Shown here: positions 49,261 to 61,060 of the stretch, in pieces
Numbering within the stretch: the first letter of the stretch is position 1
Layout: the number at the start of each line of letters is the position of its first letter
Notes under the pieces: generated by a model
Database searches by the model: none
The model's input: the letters and a program-made list of their open reading frames with translations, nothing else
What the model was told of the DNA's origin: nothing
NCBI GenBank assembly: GCA_029718625.1
Contig: JAINUF010000031.1
Location: 274,119 to 338,118 of the forward strand
Reading direction: 5' to 3'
Origin: Synaphobranchus kaupii
Taxonomy: Eukaryota; Chordata; Actinopteri; Anguilliformes; Synaphobranchidae
Length of the DNA stretch: 64,000 nucleotides
Position numbers and translations under genes: made by a program

Positions 49261-50517
49261 GCTTTAAATCAACAGCCAAATGAATCCGTGGAAACAAGTT
49301 ATTCAGATTTTAGCCAATCAGAGAACACCAAAGTGACAAAAGGCAGCAAGCCAACAGACACACTGCAGTTCCTCAGTTTCAGCTTCCTGCTCTGGGCCCT
49401 CAGGACAAGGATGACGCATATCACTGTTTCATTCATTTTCTCTGTGTGCGCTCACGCACAGAGGGTGGGCTGATTCAGACATGAAACATCAATCATAAGC
49501 TTTTAAAGAAACCCTCTTTATTGCACATTGCCTCAAACTGCAAAATATGCCGATAAAATTCATGGGCACCGGTAGTTTAGACCAGGGTAACGTACGATGC
49601 CCATGCAAACGTTAATGCCACCAGCATTTAAGATGCCTTGTTGCGCATTATGAAATATACGAGATCCGTAAAATCATACCATTCATAAAATGTAATTGAT
49701 ATATCAGCAATGGACTATACTATATCACCTGCACATAATTAGTCACATCAGACACAGGTAGACATGAACTACCTTGCAGTTATTTGGTCCACAATGAACT
49801 GAAATCTTAAAAAGGAATAACGTCCCCATAAAAATAATAATTGGGGTAACTGCCTCGGGACACCACAAGGTGATTCTGGGGGCTCTTAGCTAAAATCGTA
49901 AAAAAAAATAAAAAATAAAAATGTGCTCCTTCATCCAGGGAATGTGAAATCAGGCTGCTGTTCCCCTTCGAAATTCCCTGGAGAGGGGAAATGCAGCGTT
50001 CCCAGTGAGGAAGAGCTTGGGAAAGGAAGAGAAATCTCAGATCTGACTCACATGGATCTGTGTGCAGCATTTTTATGCTAAATCATATGACGCACTTCTC
50101 TGCGCATTTTACACACGCCGACAAAACTGATTTCACAATTATCAGATGTGTCGCAGTGTCGTAGAGACCCCAGTTTGTCCATTAGGATATGCTGACATAC
50201 AGTCGCTATGGATACTTTATCCGCCAGTAAAACTACGGGCTGCGTATTTATGTGTGTATAGAAGGGCTGCTGGATGAGTCCTCCAGCTAAAACACAGCAC
50301 TCTTCCACACTACTGAGTAGCCTTGGTGAGTAGATAGGACAAGAATGTCGGGGAGTAGGCGAAAACCTTTCAAATTGCAGTATACTTGAAATACTGACAC
50401 ACTTACTTCCGGGGTTTCGCTGAGTACATTCGGGAGCACTTTTGCAGACTGTACACAAATGCAGACACTCTGGTCTAGTCTTTGGCCACACAAGTGGTGA
50501 CACTCTATGGTCTAGTC

Positions 50518-50722
50518 CAGGGGTGTCCAATCTTACCCGAAAAGGGCCGGTGTGGGTGCAGGCTTTTGTTCTAGCCCAGCACTATGACACCTGATTCTAC
50601 TTATCAAGGTCTTGATTGAAGAGCACGATTAGTTAATTAGTTGAATCAGGTGTTGTAGTGCTGGGCTAAAACAAAAACCTGCACCCACACCGGCCCTTTC
50701 CGGATAAGATTGGACACCCCTG
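50518..50722. mobile_element. fold-back hAT-type MITE inside a minisatellite unit, copy 1
   Basis: 205 bp with long inverted arms: CAGGGGTGTCCAATCTTACC and its complement GATAAGATTGGACACCCCTG, plus an inner pair around GGTGTGGGTGCAGG. The 8-bp flanks GTCTAGTC (50510-50517, 50723-50730) are part of the minisatellite unit itself, so the target duplication is unambiguous. Confidence 0.9.
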
Positions 50723-52108
50723 GTCTAGTCTTTGGCCACACAAGTGGTGACACTCTATGGTCTAGTCTTTGGCCACACAAGTGCAGACACTCTATGGTCT
50801 AGTCTTTGGCCACACAAGTAGTGAAGCTCTATGGTCTAGTCTCTGGCCACACAAGTAGTGACACTCTATGGTCTAGTCTTTCGCCACACAAGTGGTGACA
50901 CTCTATGGTCTAGTCTTTGGCCACACAAGTGGTGCCACTCTATGTTCTAGTCTTTGGCCACACAACTGGTGACACTCTATGGTCTAGTCTTTGGCCACAC
51001 AAGTGGTGACACTCTATGTTCTAGTCTTTGGCCACACAAGTGGTGACACTCGGTCTAGTCTTTGGCCACACAAGTAGTGAAGCTCTATGGTCTAGTCTTT
51101 GGTCACACAAGTGGTGATACTCAGTCTAATCTTTGGCCACACAAGTAGTGAAGCTCTATGGTCTAGTCTTTGGTCACACAAGTGGTGACACTCTATGGTC
51201 TAGTCTTTGGCCACACAAGTAGTGATGCTCTATGGTCTAGTCTTTGGCCACACAAGTGGTGACACTCGGTCTAGTCTTTGGCTACACAAGTAGTGAAGCT
51301 CTATGGTCTAGTCTTTAGCCACACAAGTGGTGACACTCTATGGTCTAGTCTTTGGCCACACAAGTAGTGAAGCTCTATGGTCTAGTCTTTTGCCACACAA
51401 GTGGTGCCACTCTATGTTCTAGTCTTTGGCCACACAACTGGTGACACTCTATGGTCTAGTCTTTGGCCACACAAGTGGTGACACTCTATGTTCTAGTCTT
51501 TGGCCACACAAGTGGTGACACTCGGTCTAGTCTTTGGCCACACAAGTAGTGAAGCTCTATGGTCTAGTCTTTGGTCACACAAGTGGTGATACTCGGTCTA
51601 ATCTTTGGCCACACAAGTAGTGAAGCTCTATGGTCTAGTCTTTGGTCACACAAGTGGTGACACTCTATGGTCTAGTCTTTGGCCACACAAGTAGTGATGC
51701 TCTATGGTCTAGTCTTTGGCCACACAAGTGGTGACACTCGGTCTAGTCTTTGGTTACACAAGTAGTGAAGCTCTATGGTCTAGTCTTTGGCCACACAAGT
51801 GGTGACACTCTATGGTCTAGTCTTTGGCCACACAAGTAGTGAAGCTCTATGGTCTAGTCTTTTGCCACACAAGTGCAGACACTCTATGGTCTAGTCTTTG
51901 GCCACACAAGTGGGGACACTCTATGGTCTAGTCTTTGGCCACATAAGCGGTGACACTCTATAGTCTAGTCTTTGGCCACACAAGTGGTGACACTCTATGG
52001 TCTAGTCTTTGGCCACACAAGTAGTGAAGCTCTATGGTCTAGTCTTTGGCCACACAAGTAGTGAAGCTCTATGGCCTAGTCTTTGGCCACACAAGTGGTG
52101 ACACTCCA
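50723..52108. repeat. 37-bp minisatellite with about 472-bp higher-order repeat, copy 1
   Basis: The unit contains GGTCTAGTCTTTGGCCACAC followed by AAGTGGTGACACTCTAT. Variants (GTAGTGAAGCT, CTCGGTCTAG short units, GTGCAGAC) recur in order: 50941-51412 and 51413-51884 show the same series. A first unit lies left of the MITE at about 50477. Confidence 0.93.
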
Positions 52109-53081
52109 GTGTTTCCCCTACCATTATCTTGGCCGGGCGTCCCGCCAGGGTAACGTACGATGCCCATGCAAACGTTAATGCCACCAGCATTTAAGATGCC
52201 TTGTTGCGCATTATGAAATATACGAGATCCGTAAAATCATACCATTCATAAAATGTAATTGATATATCAGCAATGGACTATACTATATCACCTGCACATA
52301 ATTAGTCACATCAGACACAGGTAGACATGAACTACCTTGCAGTTATTTGGTCCACAATGAACTGAAATCTTAAAAAGGAATAACGTCCCCATAAAAATAA
52401 TAATTGGGGTAACTGCCTCGGGACACCACAAGGTGATTCTGGGGGCTCTTAGCTAAAATCGTTAAAAAAAAATAAAAAATAAAAATGTGCTCCTTCATCC
52501 AGGGAATGTGAAATCAGGCTGCTGTTCCCCTTCAAAATTCCCTGGAGAGGGGAAATGCAGCGTTCCCAGTGAGGAAGAGCTTGGGAAAGGAAGAGAAATC
52601 TCAGATCTGACTCACATGGATCTGTGTGCAGCATTTTTATGCTAAATCATATGACGCACTTCTCTGCGCATTTTACACACGCCGACAAAACTGATTTCAC
52701 AATTATCAGATGTGTCGCAGTGTCGTAGAGACCCCAGTTTGTCCATTAGGATATGCTGACATACAGTCGCTATGGATACTTTATCCGCCAGTAAAACTAC
52801 GGGCTGCGTATTTATGTGTGTATAGAAGGGCTGCTGGATGAGTCCTCCAGCTAAAACACAGCACTCTTCCACACTACTGAGTAGCCTTCGTGAGTAGATA
52901 GGACAAGAATGTCGGGGAGTAGGCGAAAACCTTTCAAATTGCAGTATACTTGAAATACTGACACACTTACTTCCGGGGTTTCGCTGAGTACATTCGGGAG
53001 CACTTTTGCAGACTGCACACAAATGCAGACACTCTGGTCTAGTCTTTGGCCACACAAGTGGTGACACTCTATGGTCTAGTC

Positions 53082-53286
53082 CAGGGGTGTCCAATCTTAC
53101 CCGAAAAGGGCCGGTGTGGGTGCAGGCTTTTGTTCTAGACCAGCACTATGACACCTGATTCTACTTATCAAGGTCTTGATTGAAGAGCACGATTAGTTAA
53201 TTAGTTGAATCAGGTGTTGTAGTGCTGGGCTAAAACAAAAACCTGCACCCACACCGGCCCTTTCCGGATAAGATTGGACACCCCTG
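53082..53286. mobile_element. fold-back hAT-type MITE, copy 2 (by duplication)
   Basis: Same element, same GTCTAGTC flanks and same relative position as 50518-50722. It therefore arose by segmental duplication and not by a second insertion. Confidence 0.9.
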
Positions 53287-54440
53287 GTCTAGTCTTTGGC
53301 CACACAAGTGGTGACACTCTATGGTCTAGTCTTTGGCCACACAAGTGCAGACACTCTATTGTCTAGTCTTTGGCCACACAAGTAGTGAAGCTCTATGGTC
53401 TAGTCTCTGGCCACACAAGTAGTGACACTCTATGGTCTAGTCTTTCGCCACACAAGTGGTGACACTCTATGGTCTAGTCTTTGGCCACACAAGTGGTGCC
53501 ACTCTATGTTCTAGTCTTTGGCCACACAACTGGTGACACTCTATGGTCTAGTCTTTGGCCACACAAGTGGTGACACTCTATGTTCTAGTCTTTGGCCACA
53601 CAAGTGGTGACACTCGGTCTAGTCTTTGGCCACACAAGTAGTGAAGCTCTATGGTCTAGTCTTTGGTCACACAAGTGGTGATACTCAGTCTAATCTTTGG
53701 CCACACAAGTAGTGAAGCTCTATGGTCTAGTCTTTGGTCACACAAGTGGTGACACTCTATGGTCTAGTCTTTGGCCACACAAGTAGTGATGCTCTATGGT
53801 CTAGTCTTTGGCCACACAAGTGGTGACACTCGGTCTAGTCTTTGGCTACACAAGTAGTGAAGCTCTATGGTCTAGTCTTTGGCCACACAAGTGGTGACAC
53901 TCTATGGTCTAGTCTTTGGCCACACAAGTAGTGAAGCTCTATGGTCTAGTCTTTTGCCACACAAGTGGTGCCACTCTATGTTCTAGTCTTTGGCCACACA
54001 ACTGGTGACACTCTATGGTCTAGTCTTTGGTCACACAAGTGGTGACACTCTATGGTCTAGTCTTTGGCCACACAAGTAGTGATGCTCTATGGTCTAGTCT
54101 TTGGCCACACAAGTGGTGACACTCGGTCTAGTCTTTGGCTACACAAGTAGTGAAGCTCTATGGTCTAGTCTTTGGCCACACAAGTGGTGACACTCTATGG
54201 TCTAGTCTTTGGCCACACAAGTGGTGACACTCTATAGTCCAGTCTTTGGCCACACAAGTGCAGACACTCTATGGTCTAGTCTTTGGCCACACACGTGGTG
54301 ACACTCTATGGTCTAGTCTTTGGCCACATAAGTGGTGACACTCTATGGTCTAGTCTTTGGCCACACAAGTGGTGACACTCTATGGTCTAGTCTTTGGCCA
54401 CACAAGTAGTGATGATCTCTATGGTCTAGTCTTTGGCCAC
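53287..54440. repeat. 37-bp minisatellite, copy 2
   Basis: Same units as 50723-52108, following the same variant order to about 54000 and then diverging. Confidence 0.92.
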
Positions 54441-54449
54441 ATAAGTGGT

Positions 54450-54605
54450 CTCCAACCCTGCTCCTAGAGATCTATCTTCTTGTAGGTTTTAATTCCAACC
54501 CTAATTTTGGCACAGCTGATTCTACTAATTAGCAGCTCAATAAGATCTCTAGCTGTTGAATGAGGTGTGCTTTCTTAGGGTTGGAAACCTACAGGACAGT
54601 CTACT
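54450..54605. mobile_element. MITE-like inverted element
   Basis: CCAACCCTGCTCCTAGAGAT...TGTAGGTTTTAATTCCAACCC is partly inverted against GGGTTGGAAACCTACAGGAC...CTCCTGG. It resembles fish hAT MITEs that end in a CTGGAG-type motif. Confidence 0.5.
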
Positions 54606-56180
54606 CCTGGCTGTGTTAGCATCCCTGTAGGGTGGCATATATCATCTGTATGGACACCCAGTGAGGATTCAGTCAGCTGTGCTGTCCCTGTCATATATCG
54701 AAGTCCCCCAAACTGACAGAGAAAACTGTCCAAATTGCGATACATAAAAATGTATAAAAATCTAAATTCCAAACAAATGTATTGATTTAATATTTCTATA
54801 ATTTTTCTCGTAACTACATTAAGAGGTTGTTTTTTATTTTTAGAAACATACTGTGACACATTACACATAACTACATAGCGTGTAAATGTTACATGTGGTT
54901 TGAGTGACTGCATTCATACAAAGCCCACAAAATCTCGTCCTCCTCTGGTACAAAGTGTTCCCTCACGATGACGACCAGGCGATGGCGGCTGTAAACAAGC
55001 CGCCGCGAAGCAGAGGTTAATCTGGAAGCAGAGGTGCATCCTGATGCGAGATGTCCCGTCATTATTCCGTTTCCCAGCGCTTAACACAAGAAGCAGAACA
55101 GATCCTAGGCCTGCATTCAATATACTGCTGCATTACTTACCTGCTGATATGTTACCTAACTTACCGCGTTTATTCATGCAGAATACACAGGCCCACGTGG
55201 GTCAAATCGGTGATATGATTACATTCTAATACAATGCAATATATGCAATACTGAACAGTGTCTGAGATAAACCTCCACAGCCTTAGTAACTGATTATTTA
55301 TATATTTATTTTTTTGTGATAAAGAGGTCTGACTGGAAACAAAATGGTGTAGAAGAACAGATAAAAAAATATGAAAATATATTTGCAGCATTGGTTTTGG
55401 TGGCCCTCAGGCGGTCAGAGAGATTGGAAATAAATCCAGAGTGGTACCAGTGGCTACAAAAGGTAGTTCTTATAACATCTTTACCTTGCCTTTACCGTTA
55501 AGGCATTTAGCCAACACTCTTCCAGAGCAAATTACACAGCTTACATTCTTTTAAGTGTACAATCCATTCACACAGCTGGGTATTTACTGAAGTAGCTCAG
55601 ATTGGGTACGTTTTGGAATCAAACCTACAACCTTGGAGTTGCAAGGCCAAATTTGCATGGGTGAAGAAAAATATACATATAAACAATCAGGCACCCCTTG
55701 TAAAATAGATTGTGATCTCAATGGGATCTTCCTGGTAATATAAAGGATACATTTAATTTTTTAAAATATGTATAATATACAGTATGTATAATATCTCCTT
55801 CAGAGACAACAGGAGATTGCGAAGCTGTCCAGGGAAATAGGGGGGGGGGGGGGGGTGGGTGGTGCTATGAATTGTGGGTGACCTTCACGTTACCCTCCAC
55901 AGTTGTATACCCTGGGGAACAGGGCCACTACATATAAAAATAGCAGCACGGCGGCAACACATGCTCATACCCAAAGGGGCATGTCTGTATGTCATTACCT
56001 GCACCCTCCTGGCTCCAGGGGGCGCTGTGCTCCTCTGCAAACAGCAATAGCAGGGGCTATGAGGCGGAGTTCGCCGACCAATCACGAGATAATAAGTGAT
56101 GAAGCCATGTTGCCGTATCGCGAGCATTATGAAATTATAACTTTAAGAGTACATTATGAAATCTTTGTCCAATTTCACAC
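54606..56180. other. intron sequence, no gene seen
   Basis: Unique DNA of the rcan3 intron, with a SINE fragment at 55500-55653 and a G run at 55841-55856. Confidence 0.5.
55500..55653 (-). mobile_element. SINE fragment, reverse orientation
   Basis: GGCATTTAGCCAACACTCTT followed by CCAGAGCAAATTACACAGC is the reversed SINE tail. GAATCAAACCTACAACCTTG is the reversed B-box region. Confidence 0.65.
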
Positions 56181-56182
56181 AG

Positions 56183-56465
56183 ACCATCCAATCACATGTG
56201 CTTTCACAGAAACCGTCCAATCACACATGCTTTTACAGAAACCGTCCAATCACACATGCTTTCACAGAGACCGTCCAATAACACATGCTTTCACAGAGAC
56301 ATCCAATCATACATGCTTTCAGAGACGTCCAATCACACATGCTTTCACAGAAACCGTCCAATCACATGTGCTTTCACAGAGACCGTCCAATCGCACATGC
56401 TTTCACAGAGACCGTCCAATCACATGTGCTTTCACAGAGACCGTCCAATCACACATGCTTTCGCA
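56183..56465. repeat. 29-bp minisatellite, about 10 copies
   Basis: The unit contains CCAATCACACATGCTTTCAC followed by AGAGACCGT; ACATGTG alternates with CACATG. It runs directly into a CA tract (56467-56565). Confidence 0.92.
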
Positions 56466-56466
56466 C

Positions 56467-56476
56467 ACGCACACAT

Positions 56477-56522
<46 letters not shown>

Positions 56523-56565
56523 AAACACAGACACACACACACACACACACACACGCATACACACA
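56467..56565. repeat. CA microsatellite
   Basis: (CA)n with GCAC and GACA interruptions. Confidence 0.9.
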
Positions 56566-57379
56566 GTGTTACAGATCAGTGCATTTACACAGCACAAGGG
56601 TGGAGAATAACAGAAAATAATAAAGTACGTTATATAGAGCATTTAAACAACCCCCCACCCCCCCGAATCTCTGTCGCCAGGCCTTCTCTTAGAAAAACAG
56701 AGAGAGAGAAAGAGAGACAGAGAGGTGGGGTTGGGAGTGAATGCATAAAATCATCAAGGATTTGTCAAAAGTTTAATCCAGGGTTTAATCCTTTAAATAC
56801 ATATTTGCGGGGTTATTTTTAGGAGCTCGCTTGATTGAAATTTGCGCTCGACAGTTCGAGTCCGGAGGTGAGATGGCCAGCTAAAAACGTAGACATGTTG
56901 GAAATGTTCTCTGGTTTTGAATCTAAAGGTAGGAAAAGCGATGGGGGGGGGGGGTGTTTTTGGAGGTGGGGGTAGGGATGTTTAAGACGGCCAAATTCAC
57001 AAAACAAAAGAGATTAATTTGAAGAGGATGTGTCAAGCTAATTTTAGCCGCACCGCTGGTTTGTCTTTGGAGAGGAGTGAGGCATGTACACTATGCCAGC
57101 TGGATGTACCAAACTGAGAGGGAGTAATTGGATTATATTGGCAGAAGATTTTGAATATTTTCTTTGGTCACACTGCCCCCCCCCCCCTCCTCAGCAACCT
57201 CCCCAAATGCAGGCCAAGTATTTCTCTTGGGGAGAAGGAGGAGATGTATAAAAACATAACACCATCACTACTCAGCTGGCCAGGGGGACGGTTAAAGATG
57301 TAACACCACCATGTCTCAGATCCACAGACCCACCTCACAGCTGGAGCCAAGGGGGGGGGGGGAGGATTTGGTTGGCACG

Positions 57380-57401
57380 CACACGCACGCACACACGCAC
57401 A

Positions 57402-57435
<34 letters not shown>

Positions 57436-57485
57436 CCCTACAGCAGTGAGTCACATCAGAGCCCTGTGTGTGTGTGTGTGTGTGT
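57380..57485. repeat. CA tract followed by GT tract
   Basis: (CA)n at 57380-57433 and (GT)n at 57464-57485 in opposite phase can pair as an inverted repeat. Confidence 0.85.
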
Positions 57486-57743
57486 GAGCTTCGCTACTGA
57501 TGGTGTGATGATGTCACGTGGCAGCAGACTGCATTTCCTGTTTCTGGGGGACGATGGCAGGTTGGGGTGTCAGCAGGGGAGTGTGGTGCTGATGGGAGGG
57601 GTACTAAGGAGGAGGTGTGGGGGGGGGGTGGGGGGGGGGGAGTACTGTCCAGGATTTTTACTGCATTGCCCGTTGGGTGCGTCACAGTTATAATAGCAGC
57701 ACTGCAAACAGCTGAGGCAGAATGTCACTGTCATCTCCAGATA

Positions 57744-57745
<2 letters not shown>

Positions 57746-57777
<32 letters not shown>

Positions 57778-57925
57778 TGCGCACGCGCATACACACACAC
57801 ACACACACACAGACATACACACAGACATACACACACACACACACAGACATACACAGACACACACACACACACACACGCATGCGCACGCGCATACACACAC
57901 ACACACACACGCATGCGCACGCGCA

Positions 57926-57971
<46 letters not shown>

Positions 57972-58060
57972 TACACACACACACAGACATACACAGACAC
58001 AGACACACACACACACTCACACATACACACATACAGACATACACACACACACACACGAGT
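57746..58060. repeat. long complex CA microsatellite
   Basis: (CA)n with GCATGCGCACGCGCAT and ACAGACAT blocks repeated three or more times. The alternating purine-pyrimidine sequence has Z-DNA potential. Confidence 0.93.
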
Positions 58061-58382
58061 GCATGCACTTCCTTTTAAAAAAACAAACCATTGTGTTGAA
58101 AATTTTGGATTAGGCAAAACTGCCCCCCCCCCCCCAATCCAGGTTTTAAAAGGCCACTCCTAGTTTTATTCATTTATACTCCAAACGGCAGCTTGGTGAC
58201 ACAATGAGGAGCCAAAAAGATATAAGAGGAGCCAGAAACTGGCTGGCTGAGGCGGCTCATGTTTGATAACCTGCAATGACGTCCTTTCTTACAGCCATAC
58301 AGCAGGGACCTCATCAGAAATCAGCTGGCGCCATCTACAGGCCCGGCCCTGAACTACAGGCCGCCGCTCAAACTTGAAAAAT

Positions 58383-58652
58383 ATTCTTCACTCCTCACCT
58401 CCTTTCCTCCACTCGTCTCCTACCCGGAAGTATGCAAAACTGCCTGAATGTTTCAAGTACAAGTACATGCATGTACAGTATACAATGTACCTGACATTGC
58501 GGGTTGCGTTGAGACATTAATTCATTTTTAACCATTAATATGTAGTCAGCAACATTATATTAGGACACAAAGATCGTTTCCGGGGCACGGAGGAGAGGAG
58601 GTGGTAGTGGAGGAAAGGAGGATGCTTTTTGTAGTATTAGGACACACCCTCT
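58383..58652. mobile_element. GCGTCCCAATA-family element, copy 2 (degenerate ends)
   Basis: It shares AATATTCTTCACTCCTC, CCCGGAAGTATGCAAAACTG, TTGCGTTGAGACATTAAT and GTTTCCGGGGCACGGAGGAG with 23167-23476. Confidence 0.65.
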
Positions 58653-59370
58653 GTGGTAAGGTTAGCAGGTATATCAGCCTCAGAAGAGTCACTGCATGTC
58701 GACAGCCTCATAACAAAAGTGCCTAAGTCACTTTTTGGACATTTTGAGATTTTCTGCCTAAATCACTTGATTTATCATTCATCAACAGTGTAAAAATGCT
58801 CAAGTCACTGCAGGTCGCTGTGCACTTCCTGAACCACTTTATGCTATTCTGCCTAAATCCTCATTGACATAGAATTGCAGCAGTTTTTTTGCCTTTTTCT
58901 CAAAACTACAAAAAATGACTTCGGTACTTTTGTTATGAGGCTGTCAATGTAATACATTATATTCCCGGTTTAAAGCCAGCTCACTGTACCCCTTTATATC
59001 GGCAGCTGTGCCAGAGAAAGCAGAGACGTCAATTTGTCATTCAAAAGGTTTAAAAAAAAGTTGGGCTTCAACTAGTGGAATTCCACAGGTAGTGCCGGTC
59101 CCAAATAAAATATTGAACTCAATAATCTCTGAAAAGAGAATGGTCGCACATCCAATTATAAAAAATAAGACGGGAAAACTAGTGTACTATTTATTCAATG
59201 GTCAATACCTAACAAAACGCTAACCCGTTTCAGCTGAAACAAGCCATCAGAACCTGTATTGTATTATATTTTAACTAAAGGAAGTAACCGTTAACCATTA
59301 GATCGATAAACCAATCAGGAAGTGGGAAAACAAGACAGGAAGTTGGAGAAAAACAGGAAGTGGGGCTTAC
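58653..59370. other. intron just downstream of the rcan3 start exon; no other gene seen
   Basis: Unique sequence with a short internal repeat: the phrases TCATAACAAAAGT/TTTTGTTATGAGG near 58710 and 58930 are inverted and could form a 230-bp loop stem, possibly a MITE. No exon was recognised. Confidence 0.45.
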
Positions 59371-59687
59371 CCGGTGCAGGTCTTCCTCGAACACAGATTC
59401 GTGAACGCTGCAGGCGAACAGGGCATTGGGCAGGTCACTCAAGTCCATCATCTCCTCCGTGTCTTCATCGTTCTCCCCAAAGACCATCTCCTCCTCCTCT
59501 TCCTCCTCGGGGTCACTGCTGTAGGCCTCTGAGCCGTTGCTCCACGGTTTCCCTCCCTCACGCAGCATCACGCAGCCAAGGCACAGGTCACCGCGGGGTC
59601 ACCGAAGGGTCAGAGAAGGGTCACAGAGTGGGCGGTGGGGGATGAGGTGGAGAGAGGGCAAGGGGACCCCGAATTTGCAACAAAGAC
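59371..59687 (-). CDS. rcan3: rcan3 long-isoform start exon (5'UTR plus first 66 codons)
   Basis: This exon encodes the acidic N-terminus of regulator of calcineurin 3, a cytosolic/nuclear modulator of the phosphatase calcineurin. Coding part is 59568-59371. The protein starts [10 protein letters not shown], then has a run of seven Glu (about residues 21-27), [20 protein letters not shown], and ends [17 protein letters not shown]. The blocks [14 protein letters not shown] and LFACSVHE match vertebrate RCAN3 as I know it. The ATG at 59568 is preferred because the MLR start matches the family; the codon before it in frame is GTG. The donor GTAAGC follows 59371 in phase 0. A pyrimidine-rich acceptor ending in CCTACCAG precedes 59687, so about 119 nt of 5'UTR and at least one noncoding exon further upstream are inferred. 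The next coding exon is 44 kb away. Confidence 0.9.
59585..59623 (+). promoter_or_regulatory. four RGGTCA half-sites in DR5 arrangement
   Basis: AGGTCA (59585-59590), GGGTCA (59596-59601), GGGTCA (59607-59612) and GGGTCA (59618-59623) are each separated by exactly 5 bases. That is the direct-repeat-5 geometry of retinoic acid receptor/RXR elements. They form an 11-bp tandem repeat inside the predicted 5'UTR of the rcan3 start exon. Sequence and spacing are seen directly; receptor binding is inference. Confidence 0.5.
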
Positions 59688-60689
59688 CTGGTAGGGAGAA
59701 AGAGAGTCCAGTATGTTGCACAATCTCTTGGATTTCCAGAATAATATATATATTAATGCCATAATTTAAAAGTTTAAATTCCACCCGCTTACTTAGTTGA
59801 AAGACAAAATGCTTCAATTAATATGTTAAATAACATTTAGCATGACGTAGCTGCTGTGCCGTAATATTAATATTTTTTGTAACTACAATAATTTTTTGTT
59901 TGTTTTGTTGTCTTCTTCAGCCATGACCAAGTCTACCGTCATTGTTTTAAGGACTACAAAAAAACAGCGTTTTGTCGATTCACAGTGACACCTGGTGGAC
60001 TGACTATGGAACTTAAAATTGGATTATTGTAAATGACAGCTTGCTACTATAGGCTACCTTTATTAGCATGGACGCGAAGTGAATGCCGGACACAGTATGG
60101 CTGTCTTGTTTGATATTCAGAACCCCACGACTTGTCTAACGTTTCACAACTGCTTGCTAAAGTACCACAATCATTACAGAGCGAAAAGTGGAATAGCATA
60201 ATTGCTGACAATGTTGTTCATGTATCTCCTTTGACCGGGAAGAATATTGACTACACTTTGGAACCGTTATGAGAACACTGAGTGTAATCCAGTAAACATT
60301 CCATATTCTAATGTCGTGTCGCTATTCGGTGTTTAGAAATAAATCGTTTGTCATTTAAACAGGATTTATTTCAGATAATATAGGCTACATATTTATACAG
60401 TCAAAACCTCTAGAGTTGGGCGTACTGAAAGCTGTCCGTAGAGCGCTGAAAATAAACGTGCATAATAAAGTTCTTACATCACTGCGGTGAGATAAAACGA
60501 GCTTAGCTCGCGCGCGCTGACCTCCGTCAGGCAGAACAGTCCAATGTCAAAATGACAACCGCGAAATGTCAACGCCGTGAATGTGAACAGCGCGTGCTGC
60601 TTTACACGCGCGAAGAAATAGGCGGACATTTCCGTTTGAAGTTGAAACGAGAGAAAGTGATATTAAACACCAACCTGGCTTGCTGAATT
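59688..60689. other. presumed first intron of rcan3
   Basis: AT-rich unique sequence with a CpG patch at 60505-60615. I see no coding frame of interest. Confidence 0.4.
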
Positions 60690-61060
60690 ACTTACCGCTC
60701 TCACTGGTCCAACCGATTTCTTGTTACACTGTGGCCTCAGCGAATAGGCTACGTAAACGTGCTTGATGTGTGCCACACTTCCTTTCTTTGTTTTGTTTTT
60801 TTTACATTAACGGCTATATATTTTGTAAACATAAACTTAATTCCGTTTTTTCCCCCCGACACATTTGTTTCTATTATGGTTCGATTTGCAGGTGCAGCCT
60901 ACATCACCACGCGATACATCTTTATTAGACCAATCAAATGGCAGTTCACCCTCCCTTCCGCCAATGAGGACAGAGATAGGGGGAGGATGTTGGAGTTCAA
61001 GATTGGTGGCGACCGCTCGGTAAACAGACATTTCACCCGAAAATGTTTTCTCAACCTGCA
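60690..61060 (-). promoter_or_regulatory. candidate rcan3 promoter and noncoding first exon
   Basis: On the gene strand a strong splice-donor consensus, GAGCG|GTAAGTAAT, lies at 60696/60695, upstream of the acceptor of the start exon. Sequence just upstream contains an ETS-like AGGAAGTG and, on either strand between 60930 and 61010, three CCAAT motifs. A CpG cluster including GCGCGCG lies immediately downstream at about 60505-60615. The start site cannot be fixed from sequence; the boundaries given are approximate. Confidence 0.3.

Larger units (their letters stand above)
49582..52144. repeat. 2.56-kb tandem duplication, copy 1
   Basis: It starts at CCAGGGTAACGTACGATGCC. It comprises about 930 bp of unique sequence, a MITE and a 37-bp minisatellite. 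The unique part recurs with few differences at 52145 onward (offset 2563-2564). Confidence 0.9.
52145..54440. repeat. 2.56-kb tandem duplication, copy 2
   Basis: It repeats copy 1 from CCAGGGTAACGTACGATGCC, with a one-base A-run difference near 52462 and rare substitutions. The minisatellite part has since lost or rearranged blocks after about 54000. The junction at 52110-52144 carries CAGTGTTTCCCCTACCATTA, absent from copy 1's left edge. Confidence 0.9.

Noticed and set aside
50078..50530. 150-codon minus frame present twice (also 52642-53094)
   Set aside because: Its duplication comes from the 2.56-kb tandem duplication; it spans a dispersed element and a MITE end, and has no recognisable domain.
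59569..59571. Upstream in-frame GTG as start of the long rcan3 form
   Set aside because: The family starts MLR at the following ATG; a GTG start is unlikely in a vertebrate nuclear gene.
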